From UBA1672 sp965263215 (GTDB taxonomy: Bacteria > Pseudomonadota > Alphaproteobacteria > Micavibrionales > Micavibrionaceae), in contig OZ253663.1 in NCBI GenBank assembly GCA_965263215.1, positions 1,550,001 to 1,614,000 of the forward strand: a DNA stretch of 64,000 nt, in the 5' to 3' direction. The position numbers and the translations under genes are program-made. This document shows positions 26,122-34,911 of this stretch, one piece after another. The notes under the pieces are model-generated. The model saw nothing but the letters and a program-made list of their open reading frames with translations, made no database searches and was not told the origin of the DNA. The first letter of the stretch is position 1. Every line of letters starts with the position of its first letter.

Positions 26122-28401
26122 TTATTCCTTTTGGTCTGAATTTTTTACGCACGGAAACGTTAGCACAACACAAGCACCACCAAGATCCTGCCATTTGTCG
26201 TTTTCTTCGAGCCAAGCCGGTACACCAAGAGATAGTTTACCGTTGTGGTCTTCGATAATTTTTTTCACAATTGCTAACCCCAGTCCCGTTCCTTTTTGTT
26301 TGTGTGTGATGTAGGGTTCGGTAAGTTTTGCTATATCTTCGTTTTCAGGGAAACCAGAGCCATTATCAGTGATTGTAATAAATGATTCTGCCCCGCGCTT
26401 GCCGATTAAAAGATGTATTTTTTTAGAAATATCATTTTGCATTTCTATTGCTTCAATTGCGTTTTTGAGAAGGTTCGTCATTACCTGCCTTATCTGCTGT
26501 GCATCGCAATTAACGGAATCATGGGCCGAGTCTTTTATGAGTGAAAACTCTATTTTTTCATGCGCTTGTTTTACGAGAGTGAGGGAATCTTCTACTAGAT
26601 TTACAAGGCTTTGCGGCTTCATGACAGGGTCAGGCATACGTGCGAACGAAGAAAATTCGTCAACCATGCGCCCAATATCACCGACATGCTTGATGATGGT
26701 GTCTGTGCATTGCTCAAATATTTCTGCATCCTTATCAATATTTTTTAGATATTTACGTTTTAAACGTTCGGCGGACAGTTGTATCGGTGTAAGTGGGTTT
26801 TTAATTTCATGTGCTATCCGTCTGGCGACATCAGACCAAGCAGCGTTTCGCTGTGCCGATTGAAGCTCGGTAATATCATCAAAAGTGATAATCAGGCCTG
26901 TAGAGTTTTCTTCTAATGTTTCGATGGAAATCCTGAAGAGGAAAATACGCTTGCCTGATTTTCCGAAGAAAACAGGAATTTCTTTTTGAATGGTTTTCTT
27001 TGGATTTTTGACAACATCCTTAAGCATAGGCTTTAATTCAGGAATAATATCCAGAATGTAGTGATCGGCAATGTCGTCATGTGTTTTGGCAAGAAGATCA
27101 GAAGCAGAATTGTTAGCAAGGTTTATAATACCTTCACCATCCACGCCAATAACACCAGATGAAACACCAGCAAGGACTGTTTCTGTAAGGCGGCGCCTTT
27201 GGTCAATCTGACGGTTGGCTTCTATCAAATCATCGCGTTGTGATTGAAGTTGGCTGGTCATTCGATTGAATGATTTAGCAAGATACTCAAATTCTTCAAG
27301 ACGTTTCGTGTCAGGAAGACGCGAGGCTAAATCCCCTGCTCTCACGCGATCAGACGCTGTTATCAATTCACCTATGGGATTGACGAGTTGCCTTGCGAGC
27401 AATAGCCCCGACCATATCGCGGCAAGTAGCAACAGAAAGCCAACAACCACAAAAATCATAGTAACAGTAATTTGTAGGCCGGAGTTTTTTGATTGCAAAT
27501 TATTGTAGTCTTTCACAGCGAGATCCGCGGCCTTTAGGTGGGATATAACTTGCGGGTCAATCATGCGTCCGACATATAGGAAAGCACCGGGGATAGATTC
27601 AACTTTGGCGAGTGCGCGAACGCGGTCTTGTTCTTCTCCCATAACAAGGACGACCTCACCCTGCTCTGCCTGCGTTAATTGAAAATCGGTAGGCAACTCA
27701 TACTCCAATGAAAAAGTAAGAGCTGAACGAGCTAAAACCCGTCCCTTTTGATTAATGACGACGGCCTCAGAAAGGTTCCTAATGTATGATTGTGTATCAA
27801 TAACTTTAGAAAACAAATTTTCATCCAACATCAAACGATCACCCTGACGATCAAGGTCACTCGCCATAGCAAGAGTATCAGCGCGAATGACCTGTTTATG
27901 TTCTTCAAGATATGATTGTGCAACGGCTTGTGATTCATTGATGGCTGTTTGCACGCGTTGGCTAAACCATGCTTGGACGCCATAGTGAAACAGAAGAGCC
28001 GAGAGTATGGTCATGATAATCGTTGGTACGGCCACCAGAACACTGAAAATATACACAAGCCGAACGTGCAAATGCGATCCGGCGATCCCTTTTTTCTTAT
28101 TGCTCCATACGGTAACGATACGCCGCGCAATAAGTGACACGAGAAGAAGCAGTATGATCAAATCAACATTAAGCAGCCATATAACCAAATCGGGATCATC
28201 GCCAAATGGAGGCGTTTTAGATAATGCCGCGTATGTCATAAACCCACTGATGATGGAGGCAATCAGAAGCAAAATTCCGGCTTTGGTGCGCCAAGATCTG
28301 TATTTCAAACGTGAAAAATGCATCCCCGAAAAAGCTTTGATTAGCATTTCTCTGAAACTCAGACGATTACTCGGTTGTGTTTCGTTGATAACATTGTTCA
28401 T
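26122..28401 (-). CDS. ntrY: NtrY sensor histidine kinase
   Basis: This 759-residue membrane histidine kinase has several N-terminal membrane segments (about residues 45-65, 75-95 and 115-145) and a periplasmic sensory part. A further membrane segment lies near 315, followed by a HAMP domain (LVNPIGELITASDRVRAGD), a PAS domain, and HisKA with the H box AHEIKNPLTPIQ. The HATPase domain shows NLLKNAIEAI, DNGSGFP and GTGLGLAIVKKI. It phosphorylates NtrX. It is divergent from ispDF; the ntrB and ntrC genes often found upstream are missing. Confidence 0.94.
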   Translation of the reverse strand: MNNVINETQPSNRLSFREMLIKAFSGMHFSRLKYRSWRTKAGILLLIASIISGFMTYAALSKTPPFGDDPDLVIWLLNVDLIILLLLVSLIARRIVTVWSNKKKGIAGSHLHVRLVYIFSVLVAVPTIIMTILSALLFHYGVQAWFSQRVQTAINESQAVAQSYLEEHKQVIRADTLAMASDLDRQGDRLMLDENLFSKVIDTQSYIRNLSEAVVINQKGRVLARSALTFSLEYELPTDFQLTQAEQGEVVLVMGEEQDRVRALAKVESIPGAFLYVGRMIDPQVISHLKAADLAVKDYNNLQSKNSGLQITVTMIFVVVGFLLLLAAIWSGLLLARQLVNPIGELITASDRVRAGDLASRLPDTKRLEEFEYLAKSFNRMTSQLQSQRDDLIEANRQIDQRRRLTETVLAGVSSGVIGVDGEGIINLANNSASDLLAKTHDDIADHYILDIIPELKPMLKDVVKNPKKTIQKEIPVFFGKSGKRIFLFRISIETLEENSTGLIITFDDITELQSAQRNAAWSDVARRIAHEIKNPLTPIQLSAERLKRKYLKNIDKDAEIFEQCTDTIIKHVGDIGRMVDEFSSFARMPDPVMKPQSLVNLVEDSLTLVKQAHEKIEFSLIKDSAHDSVNCDAQQIRQVMTNLLKNAIEAIEMQNDISKKIHLLIGKRGAESFITITDNGSGFPENEDIAKLTEPYITHKQKGTGLGLAIVKKIIEDHNGKLSLGVPAWLEENDKWQDLGGACVVLTFPCVKNSDQKE

Positions 28402-28532
28402 TTTGTATGTATTGCCTGCGTCGATTTTGTTATAACGGCATTAAGTATGCGTGCTTGCGATGAAATGTAGTGTTGCATTTTTACAACGCGTGACACAGAA
28501 ATACAACATAAATCATACAAACATAGGTTAAC

Positions 28533-29732
28533 GTGTCTACAGCTCCTTCAAATTTTAGCGTAATTATCGCAGCAGGTGGTACTGGTGAGCGCTTATCAAC
28601 GGATATACCTAAGCAGTATATGACGATGGGTGGTAAAACAATTTTACGTCGTACGCTTGATATTTTTGTTAGTATGAAGGGCATGCAGGATATTTGTGTT
28701 GTTATCAATAAAGGCCATCATGATTTATATAAGCAAGCTGTGGAGGGCCTCGATAATGTACGGTTTTGTATCGGCGGGAATACCAGACAAGAAAGCGTCT
28801 TGAATGGTTTGAACGCTCTATCGCATTTAAACGCGGATGACATTATCTTGATACATGATGCGGCGCGCCCTTTTGTAAAGAAATCTGAAATCTATTCTCT
28901 ACTAGACAGCTTAAAGCACCATAAAGCGGCGACTCTGGCGGCGCCTATTGTCGATACGTTGCGCTATGGTGATAATGATATTGCCACTCAAAACGTACAG
29001 CGGGATAATATGTGGGCCATGCAGACCCCTCAAGGATTTCATTATGGTGTGCTACGAAACGCGCATGATAATTGTGATAAAGATCAAGTTTACACTGATG
29101 ATACCGCGATTGTCTCAGCGATGGGTATAGATGTAAAACTAGTTCACGGTGGAAAACAGAATTTTAAAATTACAACGCAGGAAGATTTGCACATGGCACA
29201 GCATTTGTTATCCACTGAAATGCGCACAGGTATGGGCTATGACGTGCATGCTTTTGATGATGAAGCAAAAGATGTAAAAACCATTACGCTCTGTGGTGTT
29301 GATATTGAATATGGTCGCAAACTTAAGGGGCACTCCGACGCAGATGTTGGGTTGCATGCACTAACCGATGCAATTTTAGGGGCAATCGGCGAAGGCGATA
29401 TTGGCCTTCACTTCCCGCCTAGTAATATGGATTTTAAAAACATGGATAGTGCGGTATTTCTGGAACGCGCTATGACATTGCTCCGTGAGAAGGATGGCCG
29501 TCTGATTAATGCGGATATAACCTTGATCTGTGAACGCCCTAAAATTGGTAAATACCGTGAACAAATCGTAAAGCGTGTTTCTGACCTTTTAAAAGTTTCT
29601 CGTGACCGCGTGAACATTAAGGCCACGACCAGTGAAAAATTGGGATTTACCGGGCGTGAAGAAGGAATCGCGGCACAGGCTGTCGTTTCTGTGTCCCTAC
29701 CTTCTGACAATGAGGGGCGCGGCCATGTTTAA
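28533..29732 (+). CDS. ispDF: bifunctional IspD/IspF isoprenoid biosynthesis enzyme
   Basis: The 399-residue fusion catalyses two steps of the MEP pathway: CTP-dependent formation of CDP-methylerythritol and cyclisation to MEcPP. The IspD part (about 1-225) has the nucleotide-binding AAGGTGERL and DIPKQY and later HDAARPFV. The IspF part (about 235-395) has GMGYDVHAF, the metal ligands in LKGHSDADVGLHALTDA, and KLGFTGREEGIAAQA. The fusion is typical of alphaproteobacteria. The start is GTG at 28533 with AGG upstream. The pgpA start overlaps its end by 8 bases. Confidence 0.96.
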   Translation: MSTAPSNFSVIIAAGGTGERLSTDIPKQYMTMGGKTILRRTLDIFVSMKGMQDICVVINKGHHDLYKQAVEGLDNVRFCIGGNTRQESVLNGLNALSHLNADDIILIHDAARPFVKKSEIYSLLDSLKHHKAATLAAPIVDTLRYGDNDIATQNVQRDNMWAMQTPQGFHYGVLRNAHDNCDKDQVYTDDTAIVSAMGIDVKLVHGGKQNFKITTQEDLHMAQHLLSTEMRTGMGYDVHAFDDEAKDVKTITLCGVDIEYGRKLKGHSDADVGLHALTDAILGAIGEGDIGLHFPPSNMDFKNMDSAVFLERAMTLLREKDGRLINADITLICERPKIGKYREQIVKRVSDLLKVSRDRVNIKATTSEKLGFTGREEGIAAQAVVSVSLPSDNEGRGHV

Positions 29733-30210
29733 TTATTCTGTGCCTGAGAAATTAGATAAAAAACAGAAATACGTATGGCTTGCCAGTTGGTTTGGCTGCG
29801 GTTTTATTAATCCTGCGCCCGGCACATGGGGAAGCTTGGGGGCCATTCCCTTTGGTTTAATCATATATGCGTTAAGCGGCGTATACGGCTTAGGTGTTGC
29901 TGCGTTCTTAATTACTATTGTCGGACTTTGGTCTGCCGATAAATTTGATAAGGCCCTGGATGGACATGACTCGAAAATGATTGTGATTGATGAAGTTGCA
30001 GGACAATGGATTGCCCTTATGCCTGCTGCGCTTAATCCGCTTTTGGTTTTAATAGCGTTTATAGCATTTCGTTTTTTTGATATACTAAAGCCTTGGCCGG
30101 TTAGTTTCTTTGACAAGAAGGTTAAAGGTGCGGCTGGTGTTATGGGCGATGATATTGTTGCAGGTATCTTTGCCGCCGCGATTGTCATGGTTACAGGCGC
30201 ATTACTGTAA
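29725..30210 (+). CDS. pgpA: phosphatidylglycerophosphatase A
   Basis: PgpA dephosphorylates phosphatidylglycerophosphate to phosphatidylglycerol in the inner membrane. The ATG at 29725, with GAGGGG 8 bases upstream, gives 161 residues and overlaps ispDF by 8 bases. Family signs are INPAPGTWGSLGAIPFG near the N-terminus, the acidic IDEVAGQW motif, and RFFDILKPWP. Four hydrophobic segments are present. A longer frame from 29632 would overlap ispDF by 100 bases and has no supporting ribosome site. Confidence 0.93.
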   Translation: MFNYSVPEKLDKKQKYVWLASWFGCGFINPAPGTWGSLGAIPFGLIIYALSGVYGLGVAAFLITIVGLWSADKFDKALDGHDSKMIVIDEVAGQWIALMPAALNPLLVLIAFIAFRFFDILKPWPVSFFDKKVKGAAGVMGDDIVAGIFAAAIVMVTGALL

Positions 30211-30238
30211 GTTACACACACGTACTGGGGGTAATATT

Positions 30239-30718
30239 GTGGATCAATTTGTGGGTGAATTGAGTCAGCTACTCAAAGAAAAAGAAATTAAGCTCGTAAC
30301 CGCGGAAAGCTGTACAGGTGGTATGATCGCCGCGGCGATGACGGATCGTGCGGGATCTTCGGTGGTTTTTGATCGTGGTTATGTGACCTATTCTAATCAA
30401 TCGAAAACAGATCTGTTAGGCGTATCAATGAATGTGATTGATAATTACGGCGCCGTAAGCTCTCAATGCGCGGATTTTATGGCCTTGGGGGCACTTGATA
30501 ACAGCAATGCTGACATTGCCCTATCAGTTACGGGGATTGCAGGCCCCGGCGGCGGATCAGATGAAAAGCCTGTTGGCCTTGTCTTTATCGGGATATGCGT
30601 TACTGGACGCGACCCTGTTATAACCGAATGTAATTTTACCGGTAGCCGTTTAGAGATTAGACGTTCAGCGTGTGAGAAGGCCTTCACTCTCTTGATTGAG
30701 ACCGTTCGCACCATATAA
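30239..30718 (+). CDS. pncC: CinA C-terminal-domain nicotinamide-nucleotide amidase
   Basis: This 159-residue protein consists of the CinA C-terminal domain. It has the catalytic region TAESCTGGMIAAAMTD and the conserved TGIAGPGGGSDEKPVGLV. PncC deamidates nicotinamide mononucleotide in NAD recycling. The GTG start at 30239 follows GGGGG by 7 bases; there is no N-terminal MoaB-like CinA domain. It is the last gene of ispDF-pgpA-pncC. Its last 54 bases overlap the end of the convergent COQ10-like gene. Confidence 0.92.
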   Translation: MDQFVGELSQLLKEKEIKLVTAESCTGGMIAAAMTDRAGSSVVFDRGYVTYSNQSKTDLLGVSMNVIDNYGAVSSQCADFMALGALDNSNADIALSVTGIAGPGGGSDEKPVGLVFIGICVTGRDPVITECNFTGSRLEIRRSACEKAFTLLIETVRTI

Positions 30719-31141
30719 ATCCTGTGCACGTTCTTCAAAGGCACTGACCATACGGCGGACAACTTCGTTGAAAAACATGCCGATCAAATTTTGTAGAATT
30801 CTGTTTTTGAATTCAAACTCCACGAAAAAATCTATAGTGCAAGACCCATCATCCTCACGAATAAATTTCCAGTGATTGGACAAATATTTCATGGGGCCGG
30901 ATAAATATTCTACGTGAATATGATCGGGAGCGTTGAGTGTCACTTTTGAGCCGAATTTTTCGCGTACCATCTTATAGCCAATAACAAGATCAGCATAAAA
31001 TACGGTATCGCCCTCCCACTTCTTAATGCGGCTTGTAAGGCACCATGGCAGAAAATCCGGATATTTTGCAACATCAGCGACCAGATCAAAAAGCTGTTCC
31101 GGTGTGTACGGTAAAGTACGTTTTTCTGCATGTGTGGTCAT
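30665..31141 (-). CDS. COQ10/RatA-like START-domain protein
   Basis: This 158-residue protein of the polyketide cyclase/START superfamily has the family opening LPYTPEQLFDLVADVAKYPDFLPW and WKFIREDDGSCTIDFFVEFEF. In alphaproteobacteria the lipA-linked member is the COQ10 homologue that binds ubiquinone and supports respiration; the E. coli relative RatA was described as a ribosome-assembly toxin. The COQ10 role is favoured by its place next to lipA. It ends inside pncC (54-base antisense overlap). Confidence 0.85.
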   Translation of the reverse strand: MTTHAEKRTLPYTPEQLFDLVADVAKYPDFLPWCLTSRIKKWEGDTVFYADLVIGYKMVREKFGSKVTLNAPDHIHVEYLSGPMKYLSNHWKFIREDDGSCTIDFFVEFEFKNRILQNLIGMFFNEVVRRMVSAFEERAQDLYGANGLNQESEGLLTR

Positions 31142-31150
31142 AGATGTACG

Positions 31151-32116
31151 CTATTCTGCGGCAACGGAACCGTACTTTTCGTCGCGTGCAGCCTTGAGTT
31201 TTGCAAAGTCGTCACCGGCATGGTGCGATGAGCGTGTCAGCGGTGTTGCGGAAACCATTAGGAACCCCTTAGAACGCGCAATACGCTCAAGCTCTTCGAA
31301 TTCCTCCGGCGTCCACCATTTCATAACAGGGGCATGCTTGGGTGTCGGTTGTAGATATTGACCAATTGTAATGAAATCAATTTGCGCGGCGCGCATATCA
31401 TCCATGACTTGCATAACTTCTTCTTTGGTTTCACCAAGGCCAACCATCATGCCTGATTTAGTGAACATTGTCGGGTCAACATCCTTAACGCGCTCTAATA
31501 ATCTTAATGATCTGAAATAGCGCGCTCCGGGTCTGATTGTGGGATAAAGACGCGGCACAGTTTCAAGGTTGTGATTAAAAACGTCAGGCTTTGCATCAAT
31601 GACATGGTCAATATCTTTGATATTGCCCTTATAGTCACCCGGAAGAATCTCAACTGTTGTACCGGGGCTTTTCATACGAATGGCCATAATGGTTTTGACG
31701 AAATGATCCGCGCCACCATCTTTTAAATCATCTCGGTCAACCGCCGTAATAACAACATGCTTTAGTCCCATTTGTTTTACAGCGACGCCGATACGAAGGG
31801 GTTCTAGCTTATCCACTTCATCAGGCTTACCTGTTGCAACATTACAGAAGGCACAAGCGCGTGTGCACACTTCGCCTAAAATCATAAAGGTTGCGTGTTT
31901 TTGTTGCCAACATTCGCCAATATTCGGGCAGCCAGCTTCTTCACAAACCGTGGTCAGCTTTTGTTTGCGTACGATGTCTTTCGTTTCTGCGTAAACCTTA
32001 CCTTGCGGCGCAGGTACACGTATCCAATCAGGTTTACGCCCTGCCGGACGGTCTGGGTTTTTCTGTTTCTCAGGATGGCGTTTCGCCTTATCTAATAACT
32101 TAGGATTATACGTCAT
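31151..32116 (-). CDS. lipA: lipoyl synthase
   Basis: LipA is a radical-SAM enzyme that inserts two sulfurs into octanoyl groups on E2 and related lipoyl domains. This 321-residue protein has the auxiliary-cluster cysteines in CEEAGCPNIGECW, the radical-SAM CTRACAFC motif, and the C-terminal RSSHHAGDDF arginine-serine motif. It lies downstream of the pdh genes whose lipoyl domains it would modify. The start follows AGGA. Confidence 0.96.
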   Translation of the reverse strand: MTYNPKLLDKAKRHPEKQKNPDRPAGRKPDWIRVPAPQGKVYAETKDIVRKQKLTTVCEEAGCPNIGECWQQKHATFMILGEVCTRACAFCNVATGKPDEVDKLEPLRIGVAVKQMGLKHVVITAVDRDDLKDGGADHFVKTIMAIRMKSPGTTVEILPGDYKGNIKDIDHVIDAKPDVFNHNLETVPRLYPTIRPGARYFRSLRLLERVKDVDPTMFTKSGMMVGLGETKEEVMQVMDDMRAAQIDFITIGQYLQPTPKHAPVMKWWTPEEFEELERIARSKGFLMVSATPLTRSSHHAGDDFAKLKAARDEKYGSVAAE

Positions 32117-32126
32117 ATTTTCATTC

Positions 32127-32702
32127 CTACCGCGCTGGCCTTGGCTCGCCGTAAATTATATCTGTTCTACAATCAGCCTTTTGCCCTTTTATACCGCCAT
32201 TTACAAGCTTTAAAATATCTGTGCAGACGGAAAGTGATTTAAAATCAAGAATAGAAAGCCCTTTGCCGACAACATCTTTTTTCATTTGGCCTTGGAATAA
32301 AGAGGTATAAGACACTTTCGCACTTAGTTTATCTTCAAGATATTCTATGTTCGTGATTGTGTGGCGAATGCGTGTGTCAATCAGGTCATAATCTCGGGCT
32401 TGTTCATCCGCGACAAACTCCAAATTATTCCTTGTGTATGTTTCGGGCTCTTGTGAGCCTCGATTTGTAACCACTGTGTTGGTCAATAAAAAGTCTTCTA
32501 ATGGGTATTGCGCGATGAATGCACTGATTGCGTTCATATCAGGTTTTTGATTGGTGTAGAGCTTTTCGATGTATTGAAAATGCTCTTCTATGTCTAGCCC
32601 AGTGATGTGCTCTGTTGCCTGAGGCACAGCTTGGAATTGGTCTTGCGCATTTGCAGGAGACATAAGGAGAAACAGTGATAATGCGATCAAGGCGCGTAAC
32701 AT
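32127..32702 (-). CDS. secreted protein of unknown function
   Basis: I do not recognise this 191-residue protein. It has a clear signal peptide (MLRALIALSLFLLMSPANAQ, cleavage expected after ANA). A soluble mixed alpha/beta periplasmic part follows, with two cysteines near the C-terminus (VCTDILK and ADCRTDII) that could form a disulfide. It is 2 bases downstream of a methyltransferase gene and 10 bases upstream of lipA, so it is inside the pdh-lip run. Nothing links it to lipoate by motif. Confidence 0.75.
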   Translation of the reverse strand: MLRALIALSLFLLMSPANAQDQFQAVPQATEHITGLDIEEHFQYIEKLYTNQKPDMNAISAFIAQYPLEDFLLTNTVVTNRGSQEPETYTRNNLEFVADEQARDYDLIDTRIRHTITNIEYLEDKLSAKVSYTSLFQGQMKKDVVGKGLSILDFKSLSVCTDILKLVNGGIKGQKADCRTDIIYGEPRPAR

Positions 32703-32704
32703 AT

Positions 32705-33433
32705 TTACTTTCCTTGTGGTTTACCGCACAGGCAAAAAACACTGAGACCAAAATACTTATTAAACGAAAACAGGCTCATACGCTCTGCATCGTGAATGCC
32801 AGTCAGTGTTTTGTTGAGCCAACTCGGATAGAGCTTTAATTCGCTTTTTGATTCTAGTTCTTGATCAAAAACAGCGCGCTTGGTTAAACGTATTGCGGCA
32901 ATCAATGGGAAGAGTGAGCCAAAGAAATAGCGGCTTTTAATCGGCTCTAATCCTGCATCTGTGATTGTTTTTTCCATCATTTCAATCGTGTAACGACGGT
33001 AATGTTCTAAAAATATATCGTGCCCAGACCACATAAATTGAAACGCAGGAACAGTGATAAGCACCTGCCCATTGTCAGGCATGCTGTCGGCATATTCTTT
33101 CAACAATGCAACATCATCCGGGACGTGCTCTAAAACATCCATCATTAATGTTAATTCTTGAGTTGTTTTATCAATATTTTTGACGAATTTAATCGGCTTG
33201 CCATCATGTTTTTCTTCACGATCTTCGGCATATTCAGGGTCAACACAGACGGCCGCTTTAGCCATGCCATGGTCAATAAGTTGTTTTGAGAACACGCCTG
33301 AGCCTGCGCCGACATCGAGCACTTCATCAACGGTTATATCTCCTAAAAACTGGCGCATCGCACGGCCTTTGGATACGTAGTACCAATGCTCGTGGATTTT
33401 ATCGCCGAGGATGTCTTCTTCTTTCAGGTCCAT
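32705..33433 (-). CDS. class I SAM-dependent methyltransferase
   Basis: This 242-residue protein has the SAM-binding motif I VLDVGAGSGVFSKQL, the acidic VCVDPEY after strand 2, and MMDVLEHVPDD as motif IV. The C-terminal half contains hydrophobic segments (SLFPLIAAIRL). UbiG-like and sugar/lipid methyltransferases share these motifs, so the substrate is open. It lies 39 bases after lpd and is probably in the same transcript. Confidence 0.82.
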   Translation of the reverse strand: MDLKEEDILGDKIHEHWYYVSKGRAMRQFLGDITVDEVLDVGAGSGVFSKQLIDHGMAKAAVCVDPEYAEDREEKHDGKPIKFVKNIDKTTQELTLMMDVLEHVPDDVALLKEYADSMPDNGQVLITVPAFQFMWSGHDIFLEHYRRYTIEMMEKTITDAGLEPIKSRYFFGSLFPLIAAIRLTKRAVFDQELESKSELKLYPSWLNKTLTGIHDAERMSLFSFNKYFGLSVFCLCGKPQGK

Positions 33434-33472
33434 TATATGCTCCTTTATTTGTGAGCAAGATACGATATAAGC

Positions 33473-34873
33473 CTAGAAATGTATAGCTTTTCCGTATGCT
33501 GCTAAGACACTCTCATGCATCATTTCCGATAATGTCGGATGCGGGAAGATGGTGTGCATCAATTCGGCTTCGGTTGTTTCCAGTGTTTTGGCAATGCCGT
33601 ATCCTTGAATGAGTTCCGTCACTTCTGCGCCGATCATGTGCGCGCCGAGGAGTTCTCCGGTTTTTTCGTCGAATATGGTTTTGACCAAACCTTCAGGCTC
33701 ACCCAGAGCAATAGCCTTGCCGTTTCCGATAAACGGGAAACGCCCGACTTTGACTTTATAGCCCTGCTCTTTGGCCTTGGCTTCGGTGAGGCCAACGGAT
33801 GCAACCTGCGGGTGACAGTACGTACAGCCCGGAATATTCGATTTATTCATCGGGTGAACGCCTTTTTGTCCTGCGATTTTTTCAACGCAAATGATGCCTT
33901 CATGGGATGCTTTGTGTGCAAGCCAAGGTGCGCCTGTCACATCACCGATGGCGTATACGCCCTTCTCTGCTGTTTCCAGCCATTCATTTGTAATGATATG
34001 TCCGCGATCCAACTTTACCTTGGTTTTTTCAAGGCCTATATTTTCAGTATTGGCAACAATACCAACCGCGGAAATAACCACATCAACGGTGATTTGTTCG
34101 GTGCCTTTTTTGGTTTCAACACTAACTTTGACGTTTGACTTTGATTTATCGAGCTTTGTCACCTTCGCATTCGTCATGATTTTCATGCCTTGCTTTTCAA
34201 AGGCTTTGTGCGCGAGTTCGGAAATTTCGGCATCTTCAACAGGAAGCACGCGATCCATAACCTCCACAACAGTAACGTCTGCGCCCATAGAGCGATAGAA
34301 ACTGGCAAATTCAATCCCGATTGCCCCAGAGCCAACAACAAGAAGAGATTTTGGCATTTCCTCTGGCACCATGGCTTCTTTGTATGTCCAAACAAGCTTA
34401 CCGTCAGGCTCTAATCCAGGGAGTTCACGCGCACGCGCGCCGGTCGCAACGATAATGTGTTTGCCAGATAGAGTGTCGGTTGTTTTACCGTCTTTCTCGA
34501 CGGTGACTTTACCGCCGCCCTGAAGCTTTCCCCATCCATCAAAAACGGTCACTTTGTTCTTTTTCAGCAGATGTTTAATACCACCAGATAACTGGCCAGC
34601 AACACCACGCGAACGTTCAACAATCTTCTTGAGATCATATCCGACATCTTTTGCAGATAAGCCAAATTCTTCTAGCTTATGGAGCATGTGAAATGTTTCA
34701 CTGGAACGCAGCAAAGCCTTTGTCGGGATACAGCCCCAATTCAAACAAATGCCGCCCAGATGGTTGGCTTCAATCACGGCGGCGTTCATGCCAAGCTGTG
34801 CTGCGCGAATGGCGGCAACATATCCGCCTGGACCGCTACCGATAACAATGACATCGAAATTTTTGTTACTCAT
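33473..34873 (-). CDS. lpdA: dihydrolipoyl dehydrogenase (E3)
   Basis: E3 reoxidises dihydrolipoamide in the pyruvate dehydrogenase complex with FAD and NAD. This 466-residue protein has the FAD motif IGSGPGGYVAAIRAAQLG and the redox disulfide in GGICLNWGCIPTKALL. The NAD motif is VVGSGAIGIEFA, the second FAD contact is VYAIGDVTGAPWLAH, and the catalytic His-Glu region is HPHPTLSEMMHE. It belongs to the pdhA-pdhB-pdhC-lpd run and is separated from pdhC by a LOG-family gene. Confidence 0.96.
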   Translation of the reverse strand: MSNKNFDVIVIGSGPGGYVAAIRAAQLGMNAAVIEANHLGGICLNWGCIPTKALLRSSETFHMLHKLEEFGLSAKDVGYDLKKIVERSRGVAGQLSGGIKHLLKKNKVTVFDGWGKLQGGGKVTVEKDGKTTDTLSGKHIIVATGARARELPGLEPDGKLVWTYKEAMVPEEMPKSLLVVGSGAIGIEFASFYRSMGADVTVVEVMDRVLPVEDAEISELAHKAFEKQGMKIMTNAKVTKLDKSKSNVKVSVETKKGTEQITVDVVISAVGIVANTENIGLEKTKVKLDRGHIITNEWLETAEKGVYAIGDVTGAPWLAHKASHEGIICVEKIAGQKGVHPMNKSNIPGCTYCHPQVASVGLTEAKAKEQGYKVKVGRFPFIGNGKAIALGEPEGLVKTIFDEKTGELLGAHMIGAEVTELIQGYGIAKTLETTEAELMHTIFPHPTLSEMMHESVLAAYGKAIHF

Positions 34874-34911
34874 GATTTTAATCCTGAATGTTTTTGTAAA
34901 AAGGAAATGGA

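Noticed and set aside
26369..26863. A 164-codon plus-strand frame opposite ntrY
   Set aside because: It covers the kinase H and N boxes of ntrY in antisense; no independent support.
28402..28532. tRNA or riboswitch in the ntrY-ispDF divergent gap
   Set aside because: No cloverleaf, conserved loop or aptamer-like pattern could be seen; it is taken as a plain divergent promoter region.
29733..30221. A 162-codon minus-strand frame opposite pgpA
   Set aside because: pgpA has its motifs and a good ribosome site; the opposite frame has no recognisable start context or domain.
33539..34138. A 199-codon open frame on the plus strand, opposite lpdA
   Set aside because: It lies wholly inside lpdA, which has full family motifs. 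The product is cysteine- and phenylalanine-rich with no domain; it is a shadow frame.
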